A stretch of DNA of 64,000 bases from Hemileia vastatrix (GCA_030280995.1 JASXTE010000001.1:1091501-1155500), one strand, 5' to 3'; shown: positions 10,560 to 21,720, numbered from the stretch's first letter. Made by a program: numbers and translations. Notes: generated by a model not told the origin, from the letters alone.

Positions 10560-11538
10560 TATAAACCATCAGCCAACCTTCAATTATCTCTTGATGGAAT
10601 GTGTTATCCATTACTTTTTGGAAAACTGAAGGGGCATTTTTAGGGCCAAATGGCATCCTAATATACATATAAATACCCATATGAGTGGCAATCATCAGAA
10701 AGTTCTGAGAATTTTTCTCAACAGGTACCTGGTGATATCCCTTATTACCATCCAAACAGCTGATATATTTAGCACCCTGTAAAGTAGCATGTATAGAGCT
10801 GATTCTAGGTAAAGGATAGATATCATCAACAGTATAAGTATTTAGTGCTCTATAATCACCACATAACCTGGCTTTATCTTTCTCATAAGAAATAAGGACA
10901 GGTGAAATAACACAATATTTAGGTGTTTCAACTACCTTTTCAATAATATTCATTTTCAAAAGAGTAGAGATATTATCTTCAATATCTTTTCTCTTTGTGG
11001 GAGAAGCAGGATAAGGCTTCTTCTTTAAACTAGGTGGTATATCAGTTAATGGGCAAGACAATGAAAGTTTCATTTCCTCTTTAACTAATCCCAGTTGATG
11101 TGACCCATGAGCAAAGGCCATAGGAAAAGATTTTATCAAGTTAATGATGGAATCTTTATCCTCACCAGAAAGTTGTTCTCCAAAAGAAGCATTGTCAATT
11201 TCAGACATAAGGGCATGCATTTCCTTTGTAGATCTTCCTTTATATTGAACCACAGAATTACATGTGTTCAATTCTGGTTTTAGTAATTTTTTAGGGGAGG
11301 AAATTTTAAATTTTCTCTTCCCATTCATCCCTATTGTGAAACATTGGTTTGAAGGATCCAATTTTATGCCATACTTGGTTAAAATATCATTTCCTACAAT
11401 AAACCAATTGCTCAAGTTATCATTTTTCATGACAACAAAATCACAAATAGCTCTTACAAAACCATGGTTATATTTAAAAAACACTGTGGCTTTGTATTTA
11501 CCAATGGGGGACAAAACAGAGCCATACCCTCTCCAATT
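10516..11538 (-). pseudogene. Family A pol: end of protease and reverse transcriptase palm
   Basis: After a TAA at 11539 the frame continues through the C-terminal part of the protease region (WFIVGNDILTKYGI) into RT: ARLCGDYRALN, CLDGNKGYHQVP (motif A), MPFGPKNAPSVFQ (motif B) and YIDDIIIFSKT (motif C, near the end). It runs out at 10516. The next 8124-10559 frame picks up with KNLCKVFQKMDE; H at 33333 reads straight through the same place, so a small indel has broken this copy. Confidence 0.88.
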
Positions 11539-12030
11539 TTAAGAAATGATAGGCAACAGTTTAGATTTATAGTCTTGATCTACTGAAGCAAGTGCTCTTT
11601 CAGATACTACACTTCCTCCAGCTCCAGAATCCAGAACAACTTCAATGCTGGTTCCATTGATCAAGACTGGTGCCTTAAGAGGGGCAATAACAATTGAGTT
11701 ATCCTCAATGTTCTTTATGATCCCAGCATCCTCAACTGTAGATAAATCATTATTATCAATTTCAATAGTATTTAAATAATGAATATCTTCTTCCAGCATC
11801 AAGATTTCTTGTTGAGATTCATATGAAATATTGCTGGCACAATCACTTGATGTATCATCCAGTGCCACTGTGTCATCAGCATGCTCCTCTGTTTGTTCTA
11901 CAAGATTTATCCTCTTGTCACAAACATGGCCTTTCTACCAAGGCTTGTTGCACTTGAAGCAAGTGTTTGTTGCATACTTCTTTGGTGCAACAGGGGCAGA
12001 AGGTTTCCCAACCTTTTCTAGAGGTTTTTG
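11539..12030 (-). pseudogene. Family A zinc knuckle and aspartic protease start
   Basis: The reading continues in frame after the gag stop at 12031: TCFKCNKPW, a TAG, then KGHVC. This is the C-x2-C...W-x2-GH-x-C knuckle common in Gypsy Gag with the residue after Trp turned into a stop. Then comes INGTSIEVVLDSGAGGSVVS with the D-S-G protease site. TAA at 11539 separates it from the RT frame. Gag and Pol therefore appear to be one long reading frame originally, now cut three times. Confidence 0.8.
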
Positions 12031-14145
12031 TCAATAAGCGGAGGGTTTCTCCACAGGGATCCTAGGAATGAATCTTCTTGCATCATACTTATTGTTTAGA
12101 AGTATCTCATTGCAAGTATTAATGAAAGAAGAGGGTTCTTTGGAGAACTCAGTCCTAGCCACTATCAAGTCTCTCAGAGACATTGGTAATTTATAGAGGA
12201 TCCTGTCCTTCCATAAATCAAACTCCATATTTGGGTCCATTGCCCTTAAGATTTTTACAAGTTTCATTAAAAACTCAATAGGTTTATCAGTAGAAGAGCT
12301 ATATCTAGTTTCCTCATACTGCAGTTGTTGAGCCATTCTGAACTTGGAGCCACCAAATTGTGCTTTAATTAATTTCTTCCAATCCTCCCATGAGTGGTCA
12401 TTCCCATCCAGGAGAACAGATTCATACCACATCAGGGAAACATTATTTAACAAAGAAATTAACTTGGACACAATTTCCTCATCTGGGAGTTTGTAAGAAT
12501 TTTTTAAATTATCAATTCTACAAATAAATTTTTGCCAATCAGAAGAAGAATCACCATTAAATGTTGGGTACTGGTCAAGTTTTGGCCAATTCTTTTGATT
12601 TGAAGGGGTCTCCTTAGTACTAGCTTGTTTCTGAGAAAGAAGCAGCTGTAATTTCTCTAATTGTGCTGAAATCTCATTGTTTAATCCTTCTGTTGCAGAT
12701 CCTGGTGCATCATCAGTTTTTGATGGAAACTCAGTGTTTTCAACAGGTATTTCTGGATCTATTTCTATTTTAGATGAACTAGCCACAGGTACTGGTTGAG
12801 CATCCTGCACTATATGTTCCTTCACAGAAATGTCAGAATATTTTTGGTCATTTAACAATGAGTTCAATTTTTCTTCAATGGTTGTTAGTCTTGTTTTCAT
12901 TCTTGGAAGACTAGATAAACTCTCATTGATAGTTGCAAAAGATAATTGATTTTTATGTTGAAAAGATGACAAATGGTCACTCAATCTTTTCAGATTTATC
13001 TTATCTATCTCTACCTCCTGGCAACAGGCAGATACAGTATCTATTAGTTTAGACAAATCATTTTTTATATTTTGCCATAAAGCAATTTTCTTTTCATGGG
13101 TTGCTTTGTAATGAGACAATTAATCAGAGACTCTCTGAACTTCACTTTTTAATGCTTGATATCTTTGATCAGTTAACAAACTATTATATCTCTGAGTCAA
13201 TTGCATATTGTTCATTATATGACTTTGCTTGGCAATAATATCTCTCAAGTGCTCATCATTAATTCTTGCTACATCTGGAGTGTTTCTCAATAAGGAAACT
13301 GAGTAACTTTCCAGACTCTCATAGAACTCAGGGTCAAGAGTTTCATCAATCACAGCCATATCAGGATTAATCATTGAGCTAGCAATTAAAAGTAATGGAT
13401 TAGATACATGAGATATCTGTCTACTATTCCCAGCCTCTATAGGTCTCAAGGTTTCATCCTGCTTTCCAGATTTACCAGAAGGAACAGAGTCAGCCACAAG
13501 AAAAGGCACTTGAGAATCAATAGAGGGATGTACCAGGGTTTGCTGGGTATCACCATATTGGGCTTCCTTCTTCTTTTGCCTCCTTGATAAGGGTGGGGAG
13601 GAGTGGGGTTGGCCTGTGTGGGCCTTGATGGACCTACCTGAGGTAACTGATGCTGGTTTTGAGCCAAGTAGTCCCACTGAGTGTTGAGCCAGTCCCACTG
13701 CCACTTGGACACTTCGACCATCTCTTGGGATTGGGGAGCCAATTGTTGTTCATCCCTGGGAGGAAGAGGTTTCTTCTTCTCTTGGAGAAAAGTATCTGTT
13801 TTTCTCACCTTTTCTTCCAAGGCATCTACCCTTACCTTTAGTCTCAAGCTGTCTGTCCTTAACTCCTTTATGTGAGTAGACAGACTCTTTACCTGCTGAG
13901 ACAACGGCATCTTTTTTATCCTGAAGCCTTTTGGAAGCTCTTCTGGTGGGTTTTTCATGGGCTTCTGATCCTGAGTATTTTCCACTAGGATTTCTACTTC
14001 TTCCATTTCTACATCCTGTTTGGGGCAAGGATTTATTAGTTTGAAAAATTCTTCTTGTTAAAGGAGAGCTTACAGAAGTAGGCTCATCATAATCAATTAA
14101 GTCTAGTTCTTCTTCACGTGCAGCAAAACCACTTTGATCAGTCAT
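12031..14145 (-). pseudogene. Family A gag
   Basis: It starts at ATG 14145, shifts frame near 14030 and near 13600, has an in-frame TAA at 13120-13122 and ends at 12031. It contains a heptad-like coiled coil (LSQQVKSLSTHIKELRTD..., around 13800-13930), a Pro-rich stretch, a second helical region and a Retrotrans_gag-like capsid core (SSDWQKFICRIDNLKN ... LMWYESVL ... LIKAQFGG) around 12300-12560. The product would form the virus-like particle shell. The TAA is consistent with a former CAA. Confidence 0.8.
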
Positions 14146-14249
14146 TTTAAGATTCTACTGAAATGAAGGAAAGAGACAAAAATTAATAATTCTTTATTTT
14201 TAATTTTTATTTAACAGAAATAAAATAAAAATAATAATAAAATCTTTTT

Positions 14250-14900
14250 AGGATAAAAATCAACTTTAAATAAAATTAATAAAAAAAAATTTAAAACCAG
14301 GATAATACAATCAACTGTAGAAATAAATTAGAATTTCTATTAATTTTTATTTTCAGGATTTAAATCAACTAATTTATTACCAGAATTTATTGTCAACTGA
14401 AATAATCAAATATGAATCTTTATTAATTAAAAAAAAATTTATTTTAACTGATCACTTAACTACCAGGACTTAATGTCAACTGAAGTAATTAAATATGAAG
14501 TTTTATTTTAAAATTTTATTACTGATCACTTAACTACCAGGACTTAATGTCAACTGAAGTAATTAAATATGAGTTTTATTAATTAAAAAAGATTTATTGG
14601 ATTACCAGGACTCAAAGTCAACTGAAGTAATGAAATGTGAATTATTTATTAATAAAAAATATTATTGTCAGGACAATTTGTCAACTGGAACAATTAAAAT
14701 TTAAATTAATCAGGACAAATGTCAACTGAAAAATTATAATAATTATTTTATTTAATAAAAAATATTATTGTCAGGACAATTTGTCAACTGGAACAATTAA
14801 AATACAAATTAATCTGGACAATTGTCAACTGAAAAATGATAATTAATATTAAAATATAATTATTTTATTACTTCTGGGACTAAGAACAGTTATTGCTCTA
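14250..14900. repeat. Hairpin-AACTG unit array in family A leader (copy 2)
   Basis: Units in order on the plus strand include GAT-aaaa-ATC, GAT-aataca-ATC, GAT-ttaa-ATC, GAC-ttaat-GTC (twice), GACT-caa-AGTC, GGACA-att-TGTC (twice), GGACA-aa-TGTC and GACAATTGTC, nearly all followed by AACTG or AACTA/AACTT. One unit (about 14765-14800) is an extra copy absent from the 1-2146 fragment, so the array changes in number. Confidence 0.72.
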
Positions 14901-15117
14901 TTATGGTCAACCAGGAAAAATTAAAAAAAATATAATAATAAAATTAAATTCCAAATTACCAGACACCTCCCCCTGCAAAATGAGCAAATTAATGCCACTT
15001 ACAGAGTGCTGAGTAAAAGGAAATACGTAGCAAATGAAGAGTGAAGAGTAACCCACAAATAGTAATAAAAATAATTACCACAATATATACAATCTTTAGT
15101 CAGTATATGAGCTTAAG

Positions 15118-15152
15118 TTTTGGAGCGCGGTTCGATTCCTGTTCGCAGCAAA
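15118..15152 (+). other. tRNA-like 3' half with RNA polymerase III B box
   Basis: GGTTCGATTCC (15131-15141) is a perfect B box (GGTTCRANNCC) preceded by GAGCGC and followed by a short stem-like TTCGCAGCA. The partial copy has GGTTTGATTCC at about 1180. No convincing acceptor 5' strand or anticodon arm is present. It is a tRNA or tRNA-derived SINE relic embedded in the leader, antisense to the element. Confidence 0.4.
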
Positions 15153-15289
15153 AACTTTTATCACATGACGTATGACGTTTGTCGTTTTCTTGCCTCCACT
15201 CGTCCTTTACAGGTACTTGTACGCCCATGGTCCCCTCGATTACGCCTCAAGTAACACTGCGCCGTCAATATTTCAGAAAGGATCCCAAT

Positions 15290-16117
15290 CGTCAAGGTTC
15301 ACTTTTGGTCTAGAAGCTTTGGTACGGTATAATATGAAGATTTTAAGGATTTATTTAACTCTCAATAATTAGGTACTTATTTTCTAAATCAAGTATGATT
15401 TCTTTACTCAAAATAAGAGGTAGATTTAAATATTTATATAAGTTATAGAATTAGAATTACGTCTGGTGTAAATACTAAGGATATAAAATATAATAAATAA
15501 GTTTTTAACTGTTGTAGTTGTAGTAATAAATGAGTTGGTAAAAAAGAATGATTAAAAGACAACAAAAAGAGAGGCCTTTTATAGGCAAAGGAGAGACAAA
15601 GCACGGCAATCAAATTCTAAAAACAGTAGGAAGAGAGAGAGAAAAGAACATTCCAGAAAGAGTATTTCAAATAATAAAGTTATTCTAAAAAGAAGGTGTC
15701 AAAAAGATGTATTTACAGAGTATGTCAGAAATACATCAATATATTTAATATTTACTGTAAAAGTCAATCCTAAATAAGAAATTTGATTTTTTTGTATATA
15801 TTTAATATTATTTGAATATTTAAATCTTATTTTATCTTTATATTTATTTTTTAATATAAAATTTTATTTTTTCCCAACCTGTCAAATGAGCACAGTGTTA
15901 GAGAAAAATATAAGGGACAAAATTTTAATTTTAATTTTAATTATTTATTTAATTAATTAATTTTTTAATTTTAAAATTCTGTAATTAGTTAATTTATTAT
16001 AGCTAATTTTTAATGTAACTAAATTATAATTAAATAATAATTAAAAATGATAAGGTGCGGCTTCATCCAGTAAATAATTAATTATTTCACTGGGTAAGTC
16101 TAGTAGCCTGGCTGACA
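15290..16117 (-). repeat. Family A 5' LTR
   Basis: Matches 7263-8092 almost base for base. The first base on the plus strand is C where the other copies have T, so the inner terminus is CGTCAAGG instead of TGTCAAGG. The right edge GCTGACA is followed by the AGAAG target-site copy and the resumed B1 integrase frame. Confidence 0.92.
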
Positions 16118-17292
16118 AGAAGAGTCCTGGCTTCTATGTGTCAGGAAGGAGGTTGATGAGGAGGAGGCATCCAGATCCTCAAGTAGTGGTGACTCAGAAG
16201 AAGGGTAAAGAGTTGGTATTGAAGTCTTTACATGAAGAACTTGGTCATAGAGGCTTTGGGGAGACTTATAGGAGAGTTGCTGATAGATTTTGGTGGCCAG
16301 GTATGAAGCTGGCTGTACATGGTTGGGTTCAATCTTGTGAAGAATTTCAAAAAAGAATTCACTTGAAACCTAAAGAGGTTGGCTTTTCTAACAGCAAAAC
16401 AACTTTGTTTGGAAGAGTCATTCTAGATGCTGTCCATATTAAAGAGGACAGGTATAAATACTTGATTGTTTCAAGGGATGATTTGTCTGGCTGGGTTGAG
16501 GCGGTGCCTCTGGTTAATTTGACTGCCAAAAATTTGGCAGAATTTTTTAAGAAGAAATGGGTGTTTAGATATGGGTTAATGAAGTTGGTGACTTTTGATG
16601 GTGGGCCAGAGTTTGTAGCTGAATTTAAAGAAGCTGTGGAAAGTATTGGTTCTAAAGTCAGAGTGGATATACCTTATTATCCTGAAGCTGAAGGCATGGT
16701 TGAAAGAGGCCATCAAGTTATCAAGAATGATTTGGTGAAAATGTGTGGAGATAGTGCTGAAAAGTGGAGGCATTATTTACCCTTGGTGTTATTTGCTGAT
16801 AGGGTTACTGTGAAAAGGAAAACCGGCTATTCCAATTATGAATTAATATTTGTGCAGATAGCTGTTCTACCAGTGGATTTGGAAGCTGTCTCTTATCTTG
16901 GAATTGATTGGGATGATGTGTGCTCAACAGAAGTTTTGCTCTGTTCCAGGATGCAACAGTTGGAAGGTAGAGAGGAATGTCAAGAGAAGGCATACTCTAG
17001 AATGATGAAGATAAGACATCCATCAGGAAGATACTGGGACATGAAGTTGGCTCATAGACTCAGGAATCCCTTGAAACCTGGTTGTTTGGTTTTGGTGTAT
17101 AACAGAAGTTTGGAAAGTAAGTGGGGAAAAATGTTTGCTGACAGATGGAATTGACCTTACAGAGTCAGTTCTCAGGTCCCTGGAGGTTCTTATGTTTTGG
17201 AGGAGTTAGATGGTGCAGTCTTAAAGAAGAGAGTGGCTGCTGATCAGGAGAAGAGATTTTACCCAAGAGGAACTAGAAGTGAAGAAGATTGA
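16118..17292 (+). pseudogene. B1 integrase
   Basis: Resumes the frame cut at 7262. The 338-residue stretch from 16138 has a zinc-binding part with His32, His37 and Cys67, but the last Cys is Phe70 (CEEF; B2 has CKEC). The catalytic residues are Asp97 (ILDAVH), Asp154 (TFDGGPEF) and Glu189 (GMVERGH). After a TGA at 17153 it continues as PYRV...GGSYVLEELDG to TGA at 17292, the conserved Gypsy integrase C-terminus. No chromodomain follows. It would integrate cDNA; family B insertions here leave 4-bp duplications. Confidence 0.88.
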
Positions 17293-18482
17293 CTCCACAA
17301 TAAGGATAAACTATGGACCATTCTTTAATTTTGGATTTTGGTGATGCTGTGCATCTGTTTTGTTGGAAACTTCTTTGCTATAAGGTACCCAGGATGGGGC
17401 TTCTAGATTTTATTTTGGCAAGTGTGGGGGTAACTGATGGGCTGGAAGCTCTATCAACAGTTACCCCAGATTGTCTATTTCCAACCCCTTCTCTTAATTT
17501 GGTTTAATCCTAGTTTTGGTTTTTCTTCACAGGGTTTAGTCCTCTATGAATTTAAACTAAAAATTCTTTTGGTCTTCAAGTGCCAGACATTGGTTATGGT
17601 TTATTGTGTTAAATGTTGTGTTTTTGCTAGAAGGTACCCAGGGGGGGTTTCTAGATTTTATTTTGGCAAGTGTGGGTTAACTGATGAGCTGGCTGCTCTG
17701 TAAAACAGTTACCCCATAATGTCTGTTTTGAGTTTTTTTTGTCCTAGTTGAATCCTAGTTCTGATTTTTTTATTTAGGTTTCAAGTCCACTATGACTTTA
17801 AACTGGCTAACTGGCTTGGGACTGGCCTCTTTGTCTATTTGGATTAGTCGTGGATCACTGGTGGTCTCCCACCATTTTTATATATTGGAGGGAGCCCACC
17901 CAGTGATCATTTCCTTGTACTGGACTTTCTATGGAGCAGGACTTTTTCTTTTTTCTTTCTGTGTTTGTTTTGTTAGATAGAAGTTTTAGATTATTTTCTT
18001 TTACTTATTTTTTCTTTTAATTTTTCATGGGGGTTATTAGGATATAAAGAGGGAAAAATCACAAAATTATATTATATGGTGTCACCACATCAGGGTCACC
18101 TGGATGTGGGAAAGCATTGGTGGGGAAAGGCTCATCAATTGGCCAGGAAATGCTATTTTCATTTTTTATCTCTATCTCATTTTTTTTTATTTTCTCAATT
18201 TCTATTTATTTCATCTTTTTCTTTTTTGTTATTATTTTTATTAATTTATTTTTGTATCTCAATTCATTAAAAAATTATTTAAAGGTGTATCCACATCAAG
18301 GTGCACTTGGATGTGGGTAAGCTATTAGGGGATTAGCTCATCAATTGGCTGGGGGATACCATTTTTAATTATTAATTATTTCATCTTATTACTATTCATT
18401 TCATTTTAATATCTCAGCTCTCATATTTTTTGGGCAATTTTGTTTAATTATTTTCAAGTTTTTTATGTATGTTAGTAGTTTA
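17293..18482 (+). other. B1 3' region with repeated structured RNA modules
   Basis: No gene. It holds two tandem copies of a ~250-bp module with a 10-bp stem (GGGGTAACTG 17427-17436 with CAGTTACCCC 17458-17467; second copy 17674-17715). Next is a GATCACTGG/CCAGTGATC hairpin (17853-17908). Then there are two copies of a CCACATC/GATGTGG hairpin (18084-18109 and 18292-18316), each followed by a GGCTCATCAATTGGCC-type hairpin. Hairpin-AACTG units lie at about 17535 and 17780. The same modules occur in B2 (47790-48290) and D (52680-53500). Confidence 0.7.
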
Positions 18483-19510
18483 AATAAAAACAAAAATAAA
18501 AACAAAAATAAAAATAAAAATAAAAATAAAAATAAAAATAAAAATAAAAATAAAAATAAAAATAAAAATAAAAATAAAAATAAAAATAAAAATAAAAATA
18601 AAAATAAAAATAAAAATAAAAATAAAAATAAAAATAAAAATAAAAATAAAAATAAAAATAAAAATAAAAATAAAAATAAAAATAAAAATAAAAATAAAAA
18701 TAAAAATAAAAATAAAAATAAAAATAAAAATAAAAATAAAAATAAAAATAAAAATAAAAATAAAAATAAAAATAAAAATAAAAATAAAAATAAAAATAAA
18801 AATAAAAATAAAAATAAAAATAAAAATAAAAATAAAAATAAAAATAAAAATAAAAATAAAAATAAAAATAAAAATAAAAATAAAAATAAAAATAAAAATA
18901 AAAATAAAAATAAAAATAAAAATAAAAATAAAAATAAAAATAAAAATAAAAATAAAAATAAAAATAAAAATAAAAATAAAAATAAAAATAAAAATAAAAA
19001 TAAAAATAAAAATAAAAATAAAAATAAAAATAAAAATAAAAATAAAAATAAAAATAAAAATAAAAATAAAAATAAAAATAAAAATAAAAATAAAAATAAA
19101 AATAAAAATAAAAATAAAAATAAAAATAAAAATAAAAATAAAAATAAAAATAAAAATAAAAATAAAAATAAAAATAAAAATAAAAATAAAAATAAAAATA
19201 AAAATAAAAATAAAAATAAAAATAAAAATAAAAATAAAAATAAAAATAAAAATAAAAATAAAAATAAAAATAAAAATAAAAATAAAAATAAAAATAAAAA
19301 TAAAAATAAAAATAAAAATAAAAATAAAAATAAAAATAAAAATAAAAATAAAAATAAAAATAAAAATAAAAATAAAAATAAAAATAAAAATAAAAATAAA
19401 AATAAAAATAAAAATAAAAATAAAAATAAAAATAAAAATAAACATAAACATAAAAATAAAAATAAAAATAAAAATAAAATTAAAATTAAAATTAAAATTA
19501 AAAAAAAACA
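18483..19510. repeat. (AAAAAT)n hexanucleotide array, about 1 kb
   Basis: Roughly 160-170 copies of a 6-bp unit, uninterrupted for over 900 bp. Variant units occur only at the edges: AAAAAC at the left, AAACAT twice near 19441, then AAAATT units at the right. The apparent open frames on both strands (Asn-Lys or Phe-Ile repeats) are products of the repeat, not genes. Confidence 0.98.
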
Positions 19511-19580
19511 AATAATTATATATATATATGCTAATTATTATTGGTCTCTCTAGTTATTGAATTTTTAATTTTTTTTTATT

Positions 19581-20599
19581 TTAATGTCTGGAAGAAGAAG
19601 CCTCCGCTGGTTGGTCTGGATTATGGTGGTGTTTTTGCTTTTTGTTAGGATTGGAAGAAGAACTGTGTTCTTTGTGGTGTAGGAGGCCAGAAAGTGTATA
19701 TGGATTGTAATGGTCAGGAACTGGGTTAGAAGGTAATTTTTGGGAAGAAGTGGAAGAAGCAGGGGTAGAGTGTTGGAAGATGTGCTTGATTATTCTAGAC
19801 ATCTTCCAGTGTCTATTAAGGAGCTGTTTCCTCGCACTCTTTTCAAATTCATTTAACGGACCATGAAGAGCAAAGGCCTTAATCATGTTTGAACACATCA
19901 TGCTTAGGTGTTGTTTCATGTCAGCATAATTCAGCTTTAAGGTAGTTTCTAGAGGTTGGCCAATCCCAATTGAAGTTTCAGGAGGTGGGGTTCCAACTAA
20001 ACAGAAGAATTGGATCAGTAATTGTCTCTGTTAAAGAAATTGGATTTATTAATTTGGTACTTACAGATTGGGAGCTCATCAAGTTTGTATGCGGCCGTAA
20101 TCTGGACTGTTGAAGAATGTTGAATGGATGTTGAAGGAGGATCAACCAGAAGGAGGTATGGATTTTCATCATCATCCTCTAAATGGTGTTGAGAAAATGT
20201 AGTAGAAGAATGATGTTCCTGTGGCCTAGTTTGAGAAGCAGGGCTGCTGTTGTTGTTGTTAATATTATTGTTTGGCGCAGGTTGGTTGGATACTGGTGGA
20301 GGAGTACCAGGTTGGTTGTAGGAAGGACCAGGAGAAGGTGACCTGGAAGCTGATTGGGATCTGCTAGATTGAGATCTGGAAGAAATGGAACTATCAGACA
20401 AGTAATTGACTGCCAGAGGAGAGGTGTAGTTGGTTCTTCTTGTTTGAGAAGAAGATTTTTGTTTGGGAGCAGTGTTTAGCACTTTTGTGTTTTCCTGAGG
20501 TCCTCTGGCAGGCCTTCTAGAATTTTTGGTATTTTTGGTGTTTTCTGATGAAGAAATTGTTGTGCGCATGGCTCTGGGAGCACTAGGAGGTTTTTGCAT
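19581..20599 (-). CDS. B1 antisense gene, C-terminal two-exon part
   Basis: Two exons joined by a good intron: exon 20599-20065, intron 20064-19997 (68 nt; GTAAGT donor, TTACTGATCC branch, TGTTTAG acceptor), exon 19996-19581. Joining gives 951 nt with no stop, 316 aa. Exon 1 is Ser/Pro/Asn-rich with basic N-terminus (RRPARGP, QTRRTN); exon 2 has a helical segment (about LKLNYADMKQHL to KSARKQLLNRHW) and a His/Lys-rich tail with KKQKHHH. It lies antisense to B1 pol. Just upstream, in another frame, is a zinc-cluster-like ORF (21110-20583); the two overlap by 17 nt at an A-run and were probably one gene. Function unknown; nuclear role inferred only from composition. Confidence 0.6.
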
Positions 20600-21110
20600 T
20601 GAGTTGTTGTTGTTTACTGGTGGATTTTGGTTGTTTTCCGGCTATATTTGGAGGTTTTGAGTTTGATTTCCACTTCCTAGCAAGGCTGGAGGGCAGCCTG
20701 GGAGCTATTTTTGAAGCTGTTTTAGCCAGATTTGCTGAGAAAAATGCTGTTTCTTGGGAGGATAAAGCAGGTCTTTTGGAGAGATTTCTGGGAATGGAGC
20801 AGTGTGATCTTCTGGATGGAGCTGAAGATGGAGAAGAGGAAAAAGGACCTGGTTCTGGGGATTTGATAGGAGATCTAGAGATGCATTTGTGTGAAGGTGA
20901 AGGTGGTGGTATAGGATAATTGGGGTCTCTGTCACATTTTTTCTTTTTGGAGTTTCAAGAATCACAGGCCCTGTTGTAGAGTTTGGTTTCAAAAGTTGGA
21001 TGAGTGAAAATGCAAGGTCTGCACATGTGGACGTAATGTTTGCAAGCATAGTCCTTGGGAGCAGTGAAACAAGGAAGGTCTGATGGGTCAAAATCTGGGG
21101 ACCCAGCCAT
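20583..21110 (-). pseudogene. B1 antisense gene, N-terminal zinc-cluster-like part (Z1)
   Basis: Reading from ATG 21110, the 176-codon frame has one internal TGA. It contains ACKHYVHMCRPC and then RACDS-stop-NSKKKKCDR. The second matches the C-D-x-C-x6-C half of the zinc cluster in Z2 at 31043, with the stop exactly at a Cys position. A Pro/Ser-rich region follows (SPIKSPEPGPFSSSP). The frame closes at 20583, while the overlapping frame from 20599 stays open, so a frameshift at the A5 run near 20590 is likely. B2 has an equivalent at 50338. Confidence 0.55.
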
Positions 21111-21720
21111 TATCTGTGATGGGACAACAATGAAGAGAAAAGAGATAAAAAGAAAATTTTTTATCAGTGGTGTGTAGATGATGAAGAGAAAGTGGAAGTT
21201 CAGTAGGGCGGTTGTGGAGTATTGTGCATGGAATTGGCTCTGTCCTTTTATGCAAAATGTGGAACGTCCGTCAAGACTTTAAACTGAACACTGTGGTTAT
21301 TCCATCAAGACTTTAAGCTAAAAAATGGTATAGTCCCCCAAGACTATAAACTGGGGATGGTTTGATGGTTGAGTCCTTCAGGACTATAAACTGATAATGT
21401 AATGTTGGTGTGATTCTGGAAGAGGGAATCCAAAGGGGGAGTCTTTGTATTAAGTTAAGGCAAGTGTGGGGGTAACTGATGAGCTGGCTGCTCTGTAGAA
21501 AAGCTACCCCAGAATGTTAGTTTATTTTCTTTGGTCTTTAATGGTTTGATCTCTGGTTCCTACCTTTATGATTTAGGTTTTAAGTTCCCCAGGACAATAT
21601 ACTGAGGGTTTTTGAGTCCCCCAAGACTATAAAATGATTGCTTTTAGTCCCCCAAGACTTAAAACTGAGGATGAGTCCCCCAAGATTTTAAACTGAGGAA
21701 TATTTTTATTTTTATTTATC
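21111..21720 (+). repeat. B1 3' region: hairpin-AAACTG array and third structural module
   Basis: Non-coding. Units include GTC-cgtcaa-GAC + TTTAAACTG (about 21269), AGTC-cccca-AGACT + ATAAACTG (about 21331), AGTC-cttcag-GACT + ATAAACTG (about 21364) and several between 21575 and 21705. A third copy of the GGGGTAACTG stem lies at 21469-21510 with a decayed partner (GCTACCCC). It is collinear with 53860-54310 of D. Confidence 0.7.

Larger units (their letters stand above)
14150..15289 (-). other. Family A leader (5' untranslated region)
   Basis: About 1.1 kb between gag ATG and the 5' LTR with no gene. It contains the hairpin-AACTG array (14250-14900), a conserved block GACACCTCCCCCTGC near 14962, and a tRNA-like B box at about 15130. 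Adjoining the LTR, the minus strand reads ATTGGGATCC; I could not match it to a known tRNA 3' end, so the primer-binding site is unassigned. Confidence 0.7.
7263..16117 (-). mobile_element. Complete family A chromovirus (Ty3/Gypsy) nested in B1
   Basis: 8.85 kb with two near-identical LTRs (7263-8092 and 15290-16117; by eye about ten differences plus small indels), termini TGTCA/TGACA. Order on the minus strand: LTR, leader, gag, zinc knuckle, protease, RT, RNase H, integrase with chromodomain, LTR. Flanks AGAAT and AGAAG look like a 5-bp target duplication with one change; removing the element restores the B1 integrase frame. Similar LTRs indicate a fairly recent insertion, yet gag-pol has three in-frame stops and frameshifts. 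Confidence 0.92.

Noticed and set aside
18465..19553. Long Asn-Lys repeat frame (plus) and Phe-Ile repeat frame (minus)
   Set aside because: Pure translation of the (AAAAAT)n array; no start context or unique sequence.
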